Assembly (NCBI RefSeq): GCF_035181385.1
Contig: NZ_JAXCJK010000001.1
Location: 806,001 to 870,000, forward strand
Reading direction: 5' to 3'
Source: Moraxella sp035181385
GTDB taxonomy: Bacteria > Pseudomonadota > Gammaproteobacteria > Pseudomonadales > Moraxellaceae
DNA length: 64,000 nt
The translations under genes and the position numbers were made by a program. Under the pieces are notes generated by a model, which saw only the letters and a list, made by a program, of their open reading frames with translations, had not been told where the DNA came from and did not search any database. Shown here one piece after another: positions 51,442-60,482 of the stretch; the stretch's first letter is position 1, and each line of letters opens with the position of its first letter.

Positions 51442-52284
51442 ATGAAACAATATTTAGAACTTTTAACCCACATCTTAAATACAGGCACCAAAAAAGGCGA
51501 CCGTACAGGCACAGGCACTCAAAGCATCTTTGGTCATCAAATGCGATTTAATTTGGCAGATGGTTTTCCTTTACTGACAACAAAAAAAGTACACATTAAA
51601 TCCATCATCTACGAGCTGCTGTGGTTCATCAAAGGCGACACCAATATCAAATACCTTCAAGATCATGGTGTAACAATCTGGGACGAATGGGCAACCGCAG
51701 AACAAACCGCTCGTTTTGATAGGCAAGCGGGCGATTTGGGACCAGTATACGGCCACCAATGGCGTAATTTTGGAGCAAGCAAAGATGATGATGGCGCATA
51801 CAATTTGGACGGCTTTGATCAATTAAAATCTTTGATCAATGAAATTAAAACCAATCCAAATTCTCGCCGTTTGATTATTTCAGGGTGGAATCCAATTGAG
51901 GCCAATCAAGTTGCCCTACCGCCTTGCCATACTTTATTTCAGTTTTTTGTGGCAGACGGCAAATTGTCGTGCCAACTTTACCAACGCTCAGCAGATGTAT
52001 TTTTAGGTGTGCCATTTAATATTGCCAGCTATGCTCTTTTGACACATTTGATTGCCCAAGTGTGTGATTTGCAAGTGGGTGAATTTATCTGGACAGGTGG
52101 CGATACTCATTTATACAATAACCACATTGAACAAGCCAAACTGCAATTGAGCCGAGAGCCCCTGCCGCTATGCCAATTGCAATTAAATCCAAAAATCAAA
52201 GATTTGTTTGCGTTCACTTTTGATGACATACAAATCACAAACTACCAATCGCACGAAAGAATCACAGCACAAGTGGCGGTATAA
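51442..52284 (+). CDS. thyA: Thymidylate synthase
   Basis: ThyA methylates dUMP to dTMP with methylene-tetrahydrofolate, releasing dihydrofolate. The 280-residue protein has GDRTGTGT, the catalytic Cys in ALPPCHTLFQFFV, QRSADVFLGVPFNIASYALL, and DTHLYNNH. The length is typical (264 in E. coli plus a short insertion near ATAEQTARFDRQAGDLGPVYG). folA starts two bases after its stop, so synthesis of DHFR, which recycles the product, is coupled. Confidence 0.97.
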   Translation: MKQYLELLTHILNTGTKKGDRTGTGTQSIFGHQMRFNLADGFPLLTTKKVHIKSIIYELLWFIKGDTNIKYLQDHGVTIWDEWATAEQTARFDRQAGDLGPVYGHQWRNFGASKDDDGAYNLDGFDQLKSLINEIKTNPNSRRLIISGWNPIEANQVALPPCHTLFQFFVADGKLSCQLYQRSADVFLGVPFNIASYALLTHLIAQVCDLQVGEFIWTGGDTHLYNNHIEQAKLQLSREPLPLCQLQLNPKIKDLFAFTFDDIQITNYQSHERITAQVAV

Positions 52285-52285
52285 A

Positions 52286-52828
52286 ATGACTTTATCTGAC
52301 ATCAAACACAGGTTAACCCAAAAAGATATCCAGCTGACCCAAGTGGTTGCTTTTGACCGTCATTATTGTATCGGCAAAGACAATCAATTGGCATGGCATA
52401 TTCCCGAAGACTTAAAACACTTTAAAAAAATTACGACAAATGGCGTGATCATTATGGGTCGTAAGACTTATGAAAGCATAGGACAAGCCTTACCAAATCG
52501 TGTGAATTGGGTCGTTACCCAAGACAAAAATTGGACTGCTGACGGCATTAAAATCGCCCACAGTATTGAACAGGTTTTGGAGCTGGCAAGCCAAGATGTG
52601 CTCGGCGGTCAAAATAGTGAACTGTTTATTATTGGCGGTGGTGAGATTTTTAAACAGACTTTGCAAATTTGTGATAAATTACAAATCACTCGCATCGATT
52701 TAGATGTGCAAGGCGATACTTTTTATCCCAACATTCCACCCAAATTCGTACTTACCAACAGCGAAAGTGGCATGAGCAAAAAAAATGGCATAAAATTTGT
52801 GTTTGAAACTTATGTCAAGACTGCCTGA
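52286..52828 (+). CDS. folA: Dihydrofolate reductase
   Basis: DHFR reduces dihydrofolate to tetrahydrofolate with NADPH; it is the trimethoprim target. From the ATG at 52286 the protein is 180 residues. The core starts QVVAFDRHYCIGKDNQLAW, then HIPEDLKHFKK, IMGRKTYESIG and a C-terminal FIIGGGEIFKQTL. It carries about 20 extra N-terminal residues relative to E. coli DHFR (159 aa); a later start is possible, but this one follows thyA directly. The catalytic acidic residue aligned to Asp27 is in PEDL. Confidence 0.95.
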   Translation: MTLSDIKHRLTQKDIQLTQVVAFDRHYCIGKDNQLAWHIPEDLKHFKKITTNGVIIMGRKTYESIGQALPNRVNWVVTQDKNWTADGIKIAHSIEQVLELASQDVLGGQNSELFIIGGGEIFKQTLQICDKLQITRIDLDVQGDTFYPNIPPKFVLTNSESGMSKKNGIKFVFETYVKTA

Positions 52829-52943
52829 CAAACGATTCTCCTTTGCTCGGATTGTCTGTTTTTTAACTTTGTCTGTTTGTTAACAATGCTAATAAAAAAA
52901 ATGCTAGAATAAGCCAACCTCCAATTAAAAAAATTATACAGCC

Positions 52944-53999
52944 ATGCACTATTTACCCATCTTACCCATCATTCTTAGCACCTCTATCATCTGTATCACC
53001 GCCTGCTCGCCAAAAAGCGAATATCAACGCATTGAAGGCAAAACAATGGGGACAAGCTACCACATCACCTTCAAAGCAAACGAACAAGACATCACCGCCA
53101 TTAAGTCTGTGATTGATGAACGATTGGACGATGTCAATCAAAGCCTATCCACCTACATCAAAGACAGCACCATTTCCAAATTCAACCGTTTACCCAGTAA
53201 CACACCGCTGACGATTGATAAAGACTTTATCAAGGTGTTTAATGATAGCCAAACCATCTTTACAGCCAGTAATGGTAGTTTTGATCCCACGGTTTACCCA
53301 CTTGTTGAGCTATGGGGCTTTGGTGCCCAGATGAGTGTTGAACGCCTACAATCCCCGCCCACCGATGATGAAGTCAACGCCCTAAAAAACAGAATCGGAT
53401 TTGAAAAAACCGTCTTGCAAGGCAATAAACTTCATAAAACGCACGATGGCGTCGGATTGGATTTTTCAGCAATTGCCAAAGGTTATGGCGTAGATGTCAT
53501 TGCAAGCGTACTGTCAGAGCAATACAAAATTAATGACTACATGGTAGAAATTGGCGGAGAAGTTGCCACCAAAGGTAAAAATGACAAAGGCAAGCCATGG
53601 ACCATCGCCATTGACGCCCCCATCTTAAATAGCTCGGTACAAGACCGTGAAATATTTACCACCATCAGTCAACAAGAAAACCAAACACTTCATCTTGCCA
53701 CCTCAGGTGGTTATCGCAATTCGGTTGAATTTAATGGCGTGCGATACAGCCATACCATCAACCCTAGTACCGCCAAGCCTGTGGTAAACTCTGCACCAAG
53801 CGTTACCGTCATGCACGACAGCGTGGCATTGGCCGATGGCTGGGCAACTGCACTCACTGCCGTGCCATACATTGATGCACTAAAAATGGCAAACAAACAT
53901 AATATCAAGGCGATATTTATCACCACACAAGCGGATAAAAAAGGCTTTGAGCTTGTCAAGTCAGACGCATTTGTCCAAAGTGAAAAAGTTAAAAAATAA
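52944..53999 (+). CDS. apbE: FAD:protein FMN transferase, lipoprotein
   Basis: ApbE attaches FMN covalently to Thr in flavoproteins such as NqrB, NqrC and RnfG at the periplasmic face. The 351-residue protein has a signal peptide ending ITAC (lipobox Cys19). It has the family blocks MGTSYHITF, FDPTVYPLVELWGFG, LDFSAIAKGYGVD, then VEIGGEVATKGKN and YSHTINPSTAKPV with the Mg site and a VTVMHDSVALADGWATAL. These are all conserved. No nqr or rnf genes lie in the window. Confidence 0.94.
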   Translation: MHYLPILPIILSTSIICITACSPKSEYQRIEGKTMGTSYHITFKANEQDITAIKSVIDERLDDVNQSLSTYIKDSTISKFNRLPSNTPLTIDKDFIKVFNDSQTIFTASNGSFDPTVYPLVELWGFGAQMSVERLQSPPTDDEVNALKNRIGFEKTVLQGNKLHKTHDGVGLDFSAIAKGYGVDVIASVLSEQYKINDYMVEIGGEVATKGKNDKGKPWTIAIDAPILNSSVQDREIFTTISQQENQTLHLATSGGYRNSVEFNGVRYSHTINPSTAKPVVNSAPSVTVMHDSVALADGWATALTAVPYIDALKMANKHNIKAIFITTQADKKGFELVKSDAFVQSEKVKK

Positions 54000-54102
54000 A
54001 GCAAAAAACAATAACAAAAAACAATAAAGTGTAGAATACTGTTTTGACTTTATGTGTCGCGTATCTTACAATGTCTGGCAAATGATCAGTTAGGATTTTT
54101 TT

Positions 54103-54558
54103 ATGGCAACTTTTTCTCCGACTCTACAATTTCCCAAACGCTGGCTTGCCACACCAAGCCCTGTCAAACAAATCTTTCATCAAGAGCTTGACGACATCAT
54201 TCATATGCTTGGCAGCGAAATATCCGCCAAGGACTATCAATTCACCAACCAAAATTTTGGCGATGCCGTAGCGGAGCTATTAAACACCCCCTCAGAGTCG
54301 TCTGCCAAACCAGCCAAACTGGTGCACAGCTTTGATAGTACATCATTAACCATCAATACAGATGATGATACAAGTGGGTTTGATAAAGAAGAGCTGTCGG
54401 AAATACAAAGACGCATCACCACCAAGTTATCAGCACAATTAGATGATTTTTTAACAGAGCATCTGGCACAGCTGTCAGAAGATTTAAAATCTTGGATAGA
54501 TACCGCCATTAAAAATGAACTCAGCGATTACCGCAAAACAGACACAACCAAGACATAA
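54103..54558 (+). CDS. Hypothetical protein, 151 aa, helical
   Basis: This soluble, acidic protein has no signal peptide or membrane segment. The C-terminal half (about 90-145) is predicted to be long helices: EELSEIQRRITTKLSAQLDD, then FLTEHLAQLSEDLKSWIDT. The N-terminal part starts with a basic PKRWLATPSP. I do not recognise a family. It begins 100 bases after apbE and ends 40 bases before the ubiM-like gene, on the same strand as both, so it could share their transcript. Confidence 0.65.
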   Translation: MATFSPTLQFPKRWLATPSPVKQIFHQELDDIIHMLGSEISAKDYQFTNQNFGDAVAELLNTPSESSAKPAKLVHSFDSTSLTINTDDDTSGFDKEELSEIQRRITTKLSAQLDDFLTEHLAQLSEDLKSWIDTAIKNELSDYRKTDTTKT

Positions 54559-54597
54559 TACTTGTAAACATTACCAAAAACTTAAAATGAGAAAGCC

Positions 54598-55788
54598 ATG
54601 AGCCGTCCAAATGACATCATCATCATTGGTGCAGGTCCTGCTGGACTTGCTTTTGCCAGATATTTTAAAGGCACAGATTTACAAATCACCATCATTGATA
54701 AAGCCGATTTAACCAGCATTGAAAATCCTGCCTATGATGGTCGAGAGATTGCACTGACACATCGCTCAAAAGAGATTCTGCAGAACTTGGGTGTGTGGCA
54801 ACATTTTGATGATGGCGACATTTACCCTCTAAAAGAAGCCAAAGTCTACAATGGCGACTCTCATTATACTTTACATTTTAAAGTACCAAAAGACTTAAAG
54901 CTATTAAGCTCTGCCGATAGATTGGGCAATTTAATTTCCAATCACAACATTCGCAAGGCTTTATACAGTGAGGTTAAGGATTTACCAAATGTGCAATTAA
55001 TGACTTGTGCCAACATAAAAAGCATTGAAACAAGCGACCACAACGCAAGTGTAACTCTTGCTGACGGCACAACTTTACAGACACGCTTACTGATTGGTGC
55101 AGACTCTCGTATGTCATTTGTGCGTCGCACACTGGGCATTGGTGCACAGATGAATGATTTTGGGCGTACTGTCATCGTTTTTCGTGTCAGCCACCCTCAT
55201 TCAAATCAGGCAACGGCCCAAGAATGTTTCTTTTATGGGCGTACACTTGCTCTTTTGCCCTTGCATGATAATTTAACCAATTGCGTCATCACCCTAGACA
55301 ACACTCAAGCCAATGAATTGCTCGCCCTATCGCCCGATGAGCTTGCCAAAGAAGCTCAGCGTATGATGAACGATAAACTCGGCACTTGCACCATTGCAGG
55401 TACAGTGCACCACTACCCACTCATGGGCGTTCATGCCAACACCTTTAAGAGCAACCGAGCCGCTCTCATTGGCGATGCAGCGGTTGGTATGCACCCTGTA
55501 ACAGCACATGGTTATAACTTAGGCTTGATCAGCGTGGATATCCTAGGAAAGCTCATCATTGATGCTCATCACCAAAATCTTGATATTGGTGCACCAACAC
55601 TTCTTGCCAAATACAACCTACGCCACCAAAGCCATACACGCCCACTATATCACGGCACCAATACAATGGTCTCATTATTTACCAACGATGCACGCCCCAT
55701 GCATATCATACGCAATACCGCTCTAAGAATCAGCAATAATTTACCGCCCATCAAACGCTGGATTACAGGGCAATTAACGGGCAAATAG
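54598..55788 (+). CDS. ubiM: FAD-dependent ubiquinone-biosynthesis hydroxylase, UbiM-like (UbiH/F family)
   Basis: The 396-residue flavin monooxygenase is predicted to hydroxylate the ring of ubiquinone precursors. The FAD-binding motif is IIIIGAGPAGLAFARYF near the N-terminus. The UbiH-like DGREIALTHRSKEIL, RLLIGADSRMSFVRRTLG and the GD motif ALIGDAAVGMHPVTAHGYNL are present. GMHPVTAHG, where UbiH and UbiF have HPxAGQGxN, points to the UbiM branch known in Neisseria and some gammaproteobacteria. Assignment within the family is by eye, so UbiF or UbiH is not excluded. Confidence 0.72.
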   Translation: MSRPNDIIIIGAGPAGLAFARYFKGTDLQITIIDKADLTSIENPAYDGREIALTHRSKEILQNLGVWQHFDDGDIYPLKEAKVYNGDSHYTLHFKVPKDLKLLSSADRLGNLISNHNIRKALYSEVKDLPNVQLMTCANIKSIETSDHNASVTLADGTTLQTRLLIGADSRMSFVRRTLGIGAQMNDFGRTVIVFRVSHPHSNQATAQECFFYGRTLALLPLHDNLTNCVITLDNTQANELLALSPDELAKEAQRMMNDKLGTCTIAGTVHHYPLMGVHANTFKSNRAALIGDAAVGMHPVTAHGYNLGLISVDILGKLIIDAHHQNLDIGAPTLLAKYNLRHQSHTRPLYHGTNTMVSLFTNDARPMHIIRNTALRISNNLPPIKRWITGQLTGK

Positions 55789-55837
55789 GCAAGATGGTAC
55801 GCACTCATTGATTGACTGATTTGTCATTGACTTGATT

Positions 55838-57688
55838 TTAGGCATGTAACGCTTTATAAATTGTGCCTGCCAACACTTTGCCAATGCCCTTAACACTGGC
55901 GATTTCAAGCTCGGAGGCACCAATGAGTTGCTGTATGCCACCAAAGTGGTTTAATAAATCACGACGCCTTTTTTCACCAAGACCTGGAATGACTTCTAGC
56001 ACAGATGAGCCACGGGCCTTGTCTCTTTTTTTGCGATGATTGGTGATGGCAAAACGATGTGCCTCATCACGAATATGCATGATCAGATGCAACGCCTTAC
56101 TGTCCATCGGCAAATCTATTGGCTCATGATCAATAAAGTGCAATACTTCAAGCCCTGCCTTACGCCCTTCACCTTTTGCCACGCCAACAAGTAAAGTTTC
56201 ATCAAGCCTGCCAAGCTCGGTCAGTACCTCCTTGGCAATATTGAGCTGACCTTTGCCACCGTCAATAAGTAACAAATCTGGCAATTCATGCTTAACATAC
56301 CGACGCATTAAAACCTGACGCATCGCCGCATAATCATCACCAGCTGTGATGTCGTGAATGGCGTACTGTCGATAATCTCGCTTACGAGCACCTCCTGAAT
56401 CAAACACCACACAAGACCCCACTGCTGCCTCACCCATGGTATGGCTGATATCAAAACATTCAATACGGTCAATGATGCGATTTGACACAGATGCCAACAT
56501 CAATTTAAGGGCGGTAAATCGAGATTTTAATTCATAATAATCGCTCATTTTTGCTTTTAATGCATTATCTGCATTAAGCTTGGCAAGATCAAGCCATTCG
56601 GCACGATGTTTTTGTACACGGTGCTTGATTTGTGTTTTTTTATTAAATTGCTCGCTTAGCAACTCACCAATGGTCTGCGCATCAGTCAGCACTTCGCTAA
56701 CGATAAGCTCACTTGGCAAATCATCACTGACTTGAAAATAAAATGACAAAATAAACTCACTCAGACGCTCAGCATTATTTTCCTCGCCAATCACCACCTC
56801 ATCAGGAAAGTAATTTTTCCCACCTAACACTCGCCCACCACGCACGGTCAAAACATGAATACAGGTTACGCCCGATTTATGACTGATGGCAAACACATCC
56901 GCTTCACCACTTAGCCGAAATACCGCTTGGCGAGCCTGCATTTCGCTAACCATTGTAATACGATCACGATAAAATGCCGCTTGCTCAAAGTTTAATTCTT
57001 CTGCTGCTTTTTCCATCTTAGCAACAAGCATTTGTTGTGCTTGAACATTTTCACCACCTAAGAATAACAATGCGTCATTCACATCTTCTAGATACTCTTT
57101 ATGCTCAACCAACCCAACACATGGCGCCTTGCATCGTTTGATTTGATATTCCAGACAGGGGCGTTTTCTAGTATTAAAATAGCTGTTGGTGCAATCTCGA
57201 ATCATAAACAACTTTTGCATGAGCAACAAGGCCTCTTTTGCACCCGCTGCCGATGGATAAGGACCAAAAAAACGCCCATGTACATGATTGCCCTTGCCAC
57301 GCCCAAAACCCAAGCGTGGAAACTTGTCCGTGGACATGAACACATACAAATAAGACTTATCATCACGCAAAATGACATTATAAGGCGGACGATGCTCTTT
57401 AATCAGGTTTTGCTCAAGCAACAAAGCCTCGGTCTCACCACGCACAATGATGATTTGAATGTCATAAATTCGTTGCACCAGTGCGCGTGTCTTTGGGTGT
57501 TCTATCGTCTTAGCAAAATAACTACTGACACGATTTTTGAGAGATTTTGCCTTGCCCACATACAAAATCTCGCCATTTTTACCAAGCATTTTATACACTC
57601 CTGGTAGATTTGGCAGAGATTTTAAAATGGCAGACAAATGGGAATGTCGGTCAAAATCATCACTTTGGCAATCTAAAGCATCATTCAT
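55838..57688 (-). CDS. uvrC: Excinuclease ABC subunit C
   Basis: UvrC makes both incisions in nucleotide excision repair. The 616-residue protein has the N-terminal GIY-YIG nuclease (PGVYKMLGKNGEILYVGKAK, with KNRVSSYF), the Cys-rich RPCLEYQIKRCKAPCVG, a UVR motif (LVAKMEKAAEELNFEQAAFY), and the RNase H-like domain (ECFDISHTMGEAAVGSCVVF). The C-terminal helix-hairpin-helix pair is EVIPGLGEKRRRDLL and IASVKGIGKVLAGTIY. All domains are intact. It is convergent with the ubiM-like gene. Confidence 0.97.
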   Translation of the reverse strand: MNDALDCQSDDFDRHSHLSAILKSLPNLPGVYKMLGKNGEILYVGKAKSLKNRVSSYFAKTIEHPKTRALVQRIYDIQIIIVRGETEALLLEQNLIKEHRPPYNVILRDDKSYLYVFMSTDKFPRLGFGRGKGNHVHGRFFGPYPSAAGAKEALLLMQKLFMIRDCTNSYFNTRKRPCLEYQIKRCKAPCVGLVEHKEYLEDVNDALLFLGGENVQAQQMLVAKMEKAAEELNFEQAAFYRDRITMVSEMQARQAVFRLSGEADVFAISHKSGVTCIHVLTVRGGRVLGGKNYFPDEVVIGEENNAERLSEFILSFYFQVSDDLPSELIVSEVLTDAQTIGELLSEQFNKKTQIKHRVQKHRAEWLDLAKLNADNALKAKMSDYYELKSRFTALKLMLASVSNRIIDRIECFDISHTMGEAAVGSCVVFDSGGARKRDYRQYAIHDITAGDDYAAMRQVLMRRYVKHELPDLLLIDGGKGQLNIAKEVLTELGRLDETLLVGVAKGEGRKAGLEVLHFIDHEPIDLPMDSKALHLIMHIRDEAHRFAITNHRKKRDKARGSSVLEVIPGLGEKRRRDLLNHFGGIQQLIGASELEIASVKGIGKVLAGTIYKALHA

Positions 57689-57757
57689 AAGTGGCTTATT
57701 CTTAAAATTTTCAACAATGACATAAGAATATAAGGGAAAAATCAGCTTTTACAAGAC

Positions 57758-57784
57758 AAAAAACCCCGCCAAAAAGCAGGGTTT
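57758..57784 (-). terminator. Intrinsic terminator of rplS
   Basis: On the minus strand AAACCCTGC pairs with GCGGGGTTT (one U-G pair), six-base loop, followed by further T. It lies 20 bases after the rplS stop. Confidence 0.75.
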
Positions 57785-57803
57785 AATGAGTAAAAATTGT
57801 GCA

Positions 57804-58172
57804 TTATGCAACTTTTTTTGCACCCAATTTTTCTTTGATACGCGCAGATTTGCCAGAACGGTCGCGTAGATAGTAAAGTTTTGCACGGCGTACATCACCA
57901 CGACGCTTAACGCTGATGCTGTCAATCAGTGGTGAGTGTAGTTGGAATGCACGCTCTACACCGATACCGCTTGAAATTTTACGAACAGTAAAAGATGAGT
58001 TCAGACCACGGTTACGCTTAGCGATAACCACGCCTTCAAACGCTTGTAGACGCTCACGATCACCTTCACGAACTTTTACTTGTACCACAACCGTATCACC
58101 TGGTGCAAATGCTGGGTGGTCTTTAAGTTGTGAATTTTCAATGTATTGAACTAGGGGATGTTTATTGCTCAT
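57804..58172 (-). CDS. rplS: 50S ribosomal protein L19
   Basis: L19 sits at the 30S-50S interface. The 122-residue basic protein has HPAFAPGDTVVVQVKVREGD, RLQAFEGVVIAKRNRG and ERAFQLHSPLIDSISVKRRG, all L19 hallmarks. The ATG at 58172 (MSNKHPLV) is preferred to one at 58184. In many bacteria rplS is the last gene of rpsP-rimM-trmD-rplS. Here it is 298 bases from trmD and has a near-consensus promoter of its own. Confidence 0.97.
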   Translation of the reverse strand: MSNKHPLVQYIENSQLKDHPAFAPGDTVVVQVKVREGDRERLQAFEGVVIAKRNRGLNSSFTVRKISSGIGVERAFQLHSPLIDSISVKRRGDVRRAKLYYLRDRSGKSARIKEKLGAKKVA

Positions 58173-58301
58173 AGCAATCTCCAATCAAACGACATAGGCT
58201 CATACTTTCTTAAAGTGGTTAAAAAGTCGCATATCGTATCATCATCATGCAGTCATATCATCAAACTGCCAACCCAAACCACATGGGCAAAAAACTCTAT
58301 T

Positions 58302-58330
58302 ATTCTACTAAGTTTTTACTGTTTTTTCAA
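58302..58330 (-). promoter_or_regulatory. Promoter of rplS
   Basis: On the minus strand TTGAAA (58325-58330) and TAGAAT (58302-58307) have an ideal 17-base spacer. The predicted start near 58295 leaves a leader of about 120 bases. Confidence 0.65.
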
Positions 58331-58470
58331 GCGGTTTTTAAAATATAATGACCATTTACATTAAAATCTGATGATGGCATAACATAAAAAAATTTGCAAA
58401 TTTTCTCAAAAAAATTATCAATATTTTGTAAATACATACCGATTCAATCAACAAAAAACCTTTACAACAA

Positions 58471-59232
58471 TCACTCATCATCAAGCGATTTTAGCCACTT
58501 CTCCTGTTCCTTGGTGGGTGTAAATTTTGCCCACAAATCAGGTCGGCGTAGTTTGGTGCGTTTGATTTGCTGAATAAAACGCCATTTGGCAATATTGGCA
58601 TGATGTCCAGACAACAACACTTCTGGGACTTTTTTTCCATGAAAATCAAGAGGTTTGGTGTAGTGTGGACAATCAAGCAAACCATCAACAAAACTATCTT
58701 CTACAGCAGAATTATCATCGCCCATCACAAAAGGCAGACGCCGAATGACGCTGTCCATCACTATCATTGCAGGCAACTCACCACCTGTAAGCACATAATC
58801 ACCCACCGAGATTTCAGCATTAACATACTTTTCAAGCAGTCTTTCATCTACACCTTCATAACGCCCACATAACAAAATCATGCCATCATGCTTGGTAAGT
58901 TTAAGTACGCCTGATTCATCTAGCGTCTGGCCTTGTGGCGACAGGTAAACAACAGGACAAATTGGATTGTTAATATTCTGATGCTTAAAATACTTTTCTG
59001 CTAAAGTTTGAGCATACAAGATTGCTTTTTCTAGCGGTTCTGCCATCATCACCATGCCTGGTCCACCACCGAAGGTACGCTCATCAATGCGTTTATAGTT
59101 ATCTGTTGTAAAATCACGAGGATTGATGGTATGCATCACCACCTGCCCACGAGATACAGCACGCCCTGTAATGCCAAAGTTACGAACTGCATCGAACATT
59201 TGTGGCATGATACTAATGACCGCAAAAAACAT
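58471..59232 (-). CDS. trmD: tRNA (guanine37-N1)-methyltransferase
   Basis: TrmD methylates G37 next to the anticodon and prevents +1 frameshifting. The 253-residue SPOUT enzyme has FFAVISIMPQMFDAVRNFGI at the start, RTFGGGPGMVMMAEPL, LLCGRYEGVDERLLEKYV and ISVGDYVLTGGELPAM, the trefoil-knot SAM site. ATGs at 59232 and 59235 are both possible; the first has GGCGAG at six bases. It follows rimM by 14 bases, an ordinary coupled pair. Confidence 0.97.
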   Translation of the reverse strand: MFFAVISIMPQMFDAVRNFGITGRAVSRGQVVMHTINPRDFTTDNYKRIDERTFGGGPGMVMMAEPLEKAILYAQTLAEKYFKHQNINNPICPVVYLSPQGQTLDESGVLKLTKHDGMILLCGRYEGVDERLLEKYVNAEISVGDYVLTGGELPAMIVMDSVIRRLPFVMGDDNSAVEDSFVDGLLDCPHYTKPLDFHGKKVPEVLLSGHHANIAKWRFIQQIKRTKLRRPDLWAKFTPTKEQEKWLKSLDDE

Positions 59233-59246
59233 CATCAACTCGCCAT

Positions 59247-59810
59247 TTAATAATCACTGCCCCATGCTACAAACATGGTTTTTTCAATCAAATCCACCGA
59301 AAGTACGATGTCTTTGTGCCACGGAATCAGCCTATCCTCATCATCAATACTGTCTTTATTGGATTTAACTGAAATGATCTCATGCGCCCCTGTCTCAAAC
59401 ATTTGCTTGATCTCACCAAGATTCTCACCTTCTTCATTGATGACTGTAAGCCCCACCAAGTCCGACCAATAATATTCATCTTCATCAAGTGCAGGAAGAG
59501 CGTCTTTATGCACCCAAACCGTTGTGCCATTCATGGTTTCAGCAACATTGCGGTCAGCAATTTCAACAAAGCTTGCCACCAAACCAGAACCTTGTTCACG
59601 CCAGTCCTGAACGGTTAAAGGCTTAAAACCAGTTGCTGTTTTCATCCACCAAGGCGACATACCAAAAACATCAGCACGGTTATCCATTTCACTAAATACC
59701 CATAGCCAACCCTTAATGCCATACGGTTTTTTTAAGGTAGCAATTTTAATGAGCTCATCAGCAGGTGGTGCACCCAACCCATCACGGCGAAGATTTGGTT
59801 TTTTCATCAT
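59247..59810 (-). CDS. rimM: Ribosome maturation factor RimM
   Basis: RimM binds S19 and assists maturation of the 30S head. The 187-residue protein has LIKIATLKKPYGIKGWLWVF, the RimM domain start, and a C-terminal PRC-barrel (YYWSDLVGLTVINEEGENLG, then HEIISVKS and LIPWHKDIV). Normal length. It lies between rpsP and trmD, but a terminator-like structure separates it from rpsP. Confidence 0.96.
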   Translation of the reverse strand: MMKKPNLRRDGLGAPPADELIKIATLKKPYGIKGWLWVFSEMDNRADVFGMSPWWMKTATGFKPLTVQDWREQGSGLVASFVEIADRNVAETMNGTTVWVHKDALPALDEDEYYWSDLVGLTVINEEGENLGEIKQMFETGAHEIISVKSNKDSIDDEDRLIPWHKDIVLSVDLIEKTMFVAWGSDY

Positions 59811-59847
59811 GTCTTTATCATTATTTGCAGATTGGTCAGTAAAGATA

Positions 59848-59908
59848 AAAAATCGGCTTGCGTCCTAGTTCAATGAATCAATGAACCACACAAACCGATT
59901 TTTTTTAA
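59848..59908 (-). terminator. Terminator/attenuator between rpsP and rimM
   Basis: On the minus strand ATCGGTTTG pairs with CAAGCCGAT (one G-U), enclosing a second stem GTTCA/TGAAC, and is followed by a run of T. It lies 30-90 bases after the rpsP stop. Confidence 0.65.
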
Positions 59909-59937
59909 ATTTAAACGGTTGACAAAAGTCAATCGTA

Positions 59938-60183
59938 TTAAGCAGATTGCTTGGCTTTTACCAGTTGAGCAACACGATCAGAAGGCTGTGCACCTTTTGC
60001 AACCCAAGCATTATAAGCATCTAAGTCAATACGAAAAGTCTCTTCTTGACCACGAGCCAAAGGATTGAAGAAACCAATTTTTTCGATGTGGCGACCATCG
60101 CGTGCAGCACGCTTGTCAGCAACAACTACTTGATAAAAAGGACGTTTTTTTGCGCCACCACGGGCCAAACGAATAACTACCAT
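59938..60183 (-). CDS. rpsP: 30S ribosomal protein S16
   Basis: S16 is an early-assembly 30S protein. The 81-residue call starts at the ATG at 60181-60183 with GAGAG upstream and reads VVIRLARGGAKKRPFYQVVV, then ARDGRHIEKIGFFNPLA, the S16 signature. An open frame extending to 60273 is leader, not protein. It heads the rpsP-rimM-trmD group and has a strong promoter, with a terminator before rimM allowing more S16 than the modifying enzymes. Confidence 0.97.
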   Translation of the reverse strand: MVVIRLARGGAKKRPFYQVVVADKRAARDGRHIEKIGFFNPLARGQEETFRIDLDAYNAWVAKGAQPSDRVAQLVKAKQSA

Positions 60184-60296
60184 GAGAAACTCTCTTTTCA
60201 AAAATAAGTAAAAAATTTGTTGCAAGAATTGGGAAATCGCCCGTCTGTCGCTTTGAGGATGAGCCGATGACAAACCAGACCATTAAAAAGATTTCA

Positions 60297-60324
60297 ATTA
60301 TACCAAAAAAATTTTGCCTTTCAA
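60297..60324 (-). promoter_or_regulatory. Promoter of rpsP
   Basis: On the minus strand TTGAAA (60319-60324) and a perfect TATAAT (60297-60302) have a 16-base spacer. The leader to the rpsP ATG is about 107 bases. Confidence 0.65.
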
Positions 60325-60412
60325 AGTAAAATTCACAAAATATCGCATTTTTTACAAAAAATACAAAACAACAACCATTACTTTACCCAAAACAAACAAA
60401 AAAGATGAATAA

Positions 60413-60443
60413 TTGCGAAAAAACCATCAAGCTGTGATAGAAT
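60413..60443 (+). promoter_or_regulatory. Extended -10 promoter of the EnvZ-like kinase gene
   Basis: TTGCGA (60413-60418), then TGA directly before TAGAAT (60438-60443) forms an extended -10; the spacer is 19 bases. The gene starts 40 bases downstream. Confidence 0.45.
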
Positions 60444-60482
60444 CAGTACTCTGCGACACTCAAAATCATTCAATATACGGCC

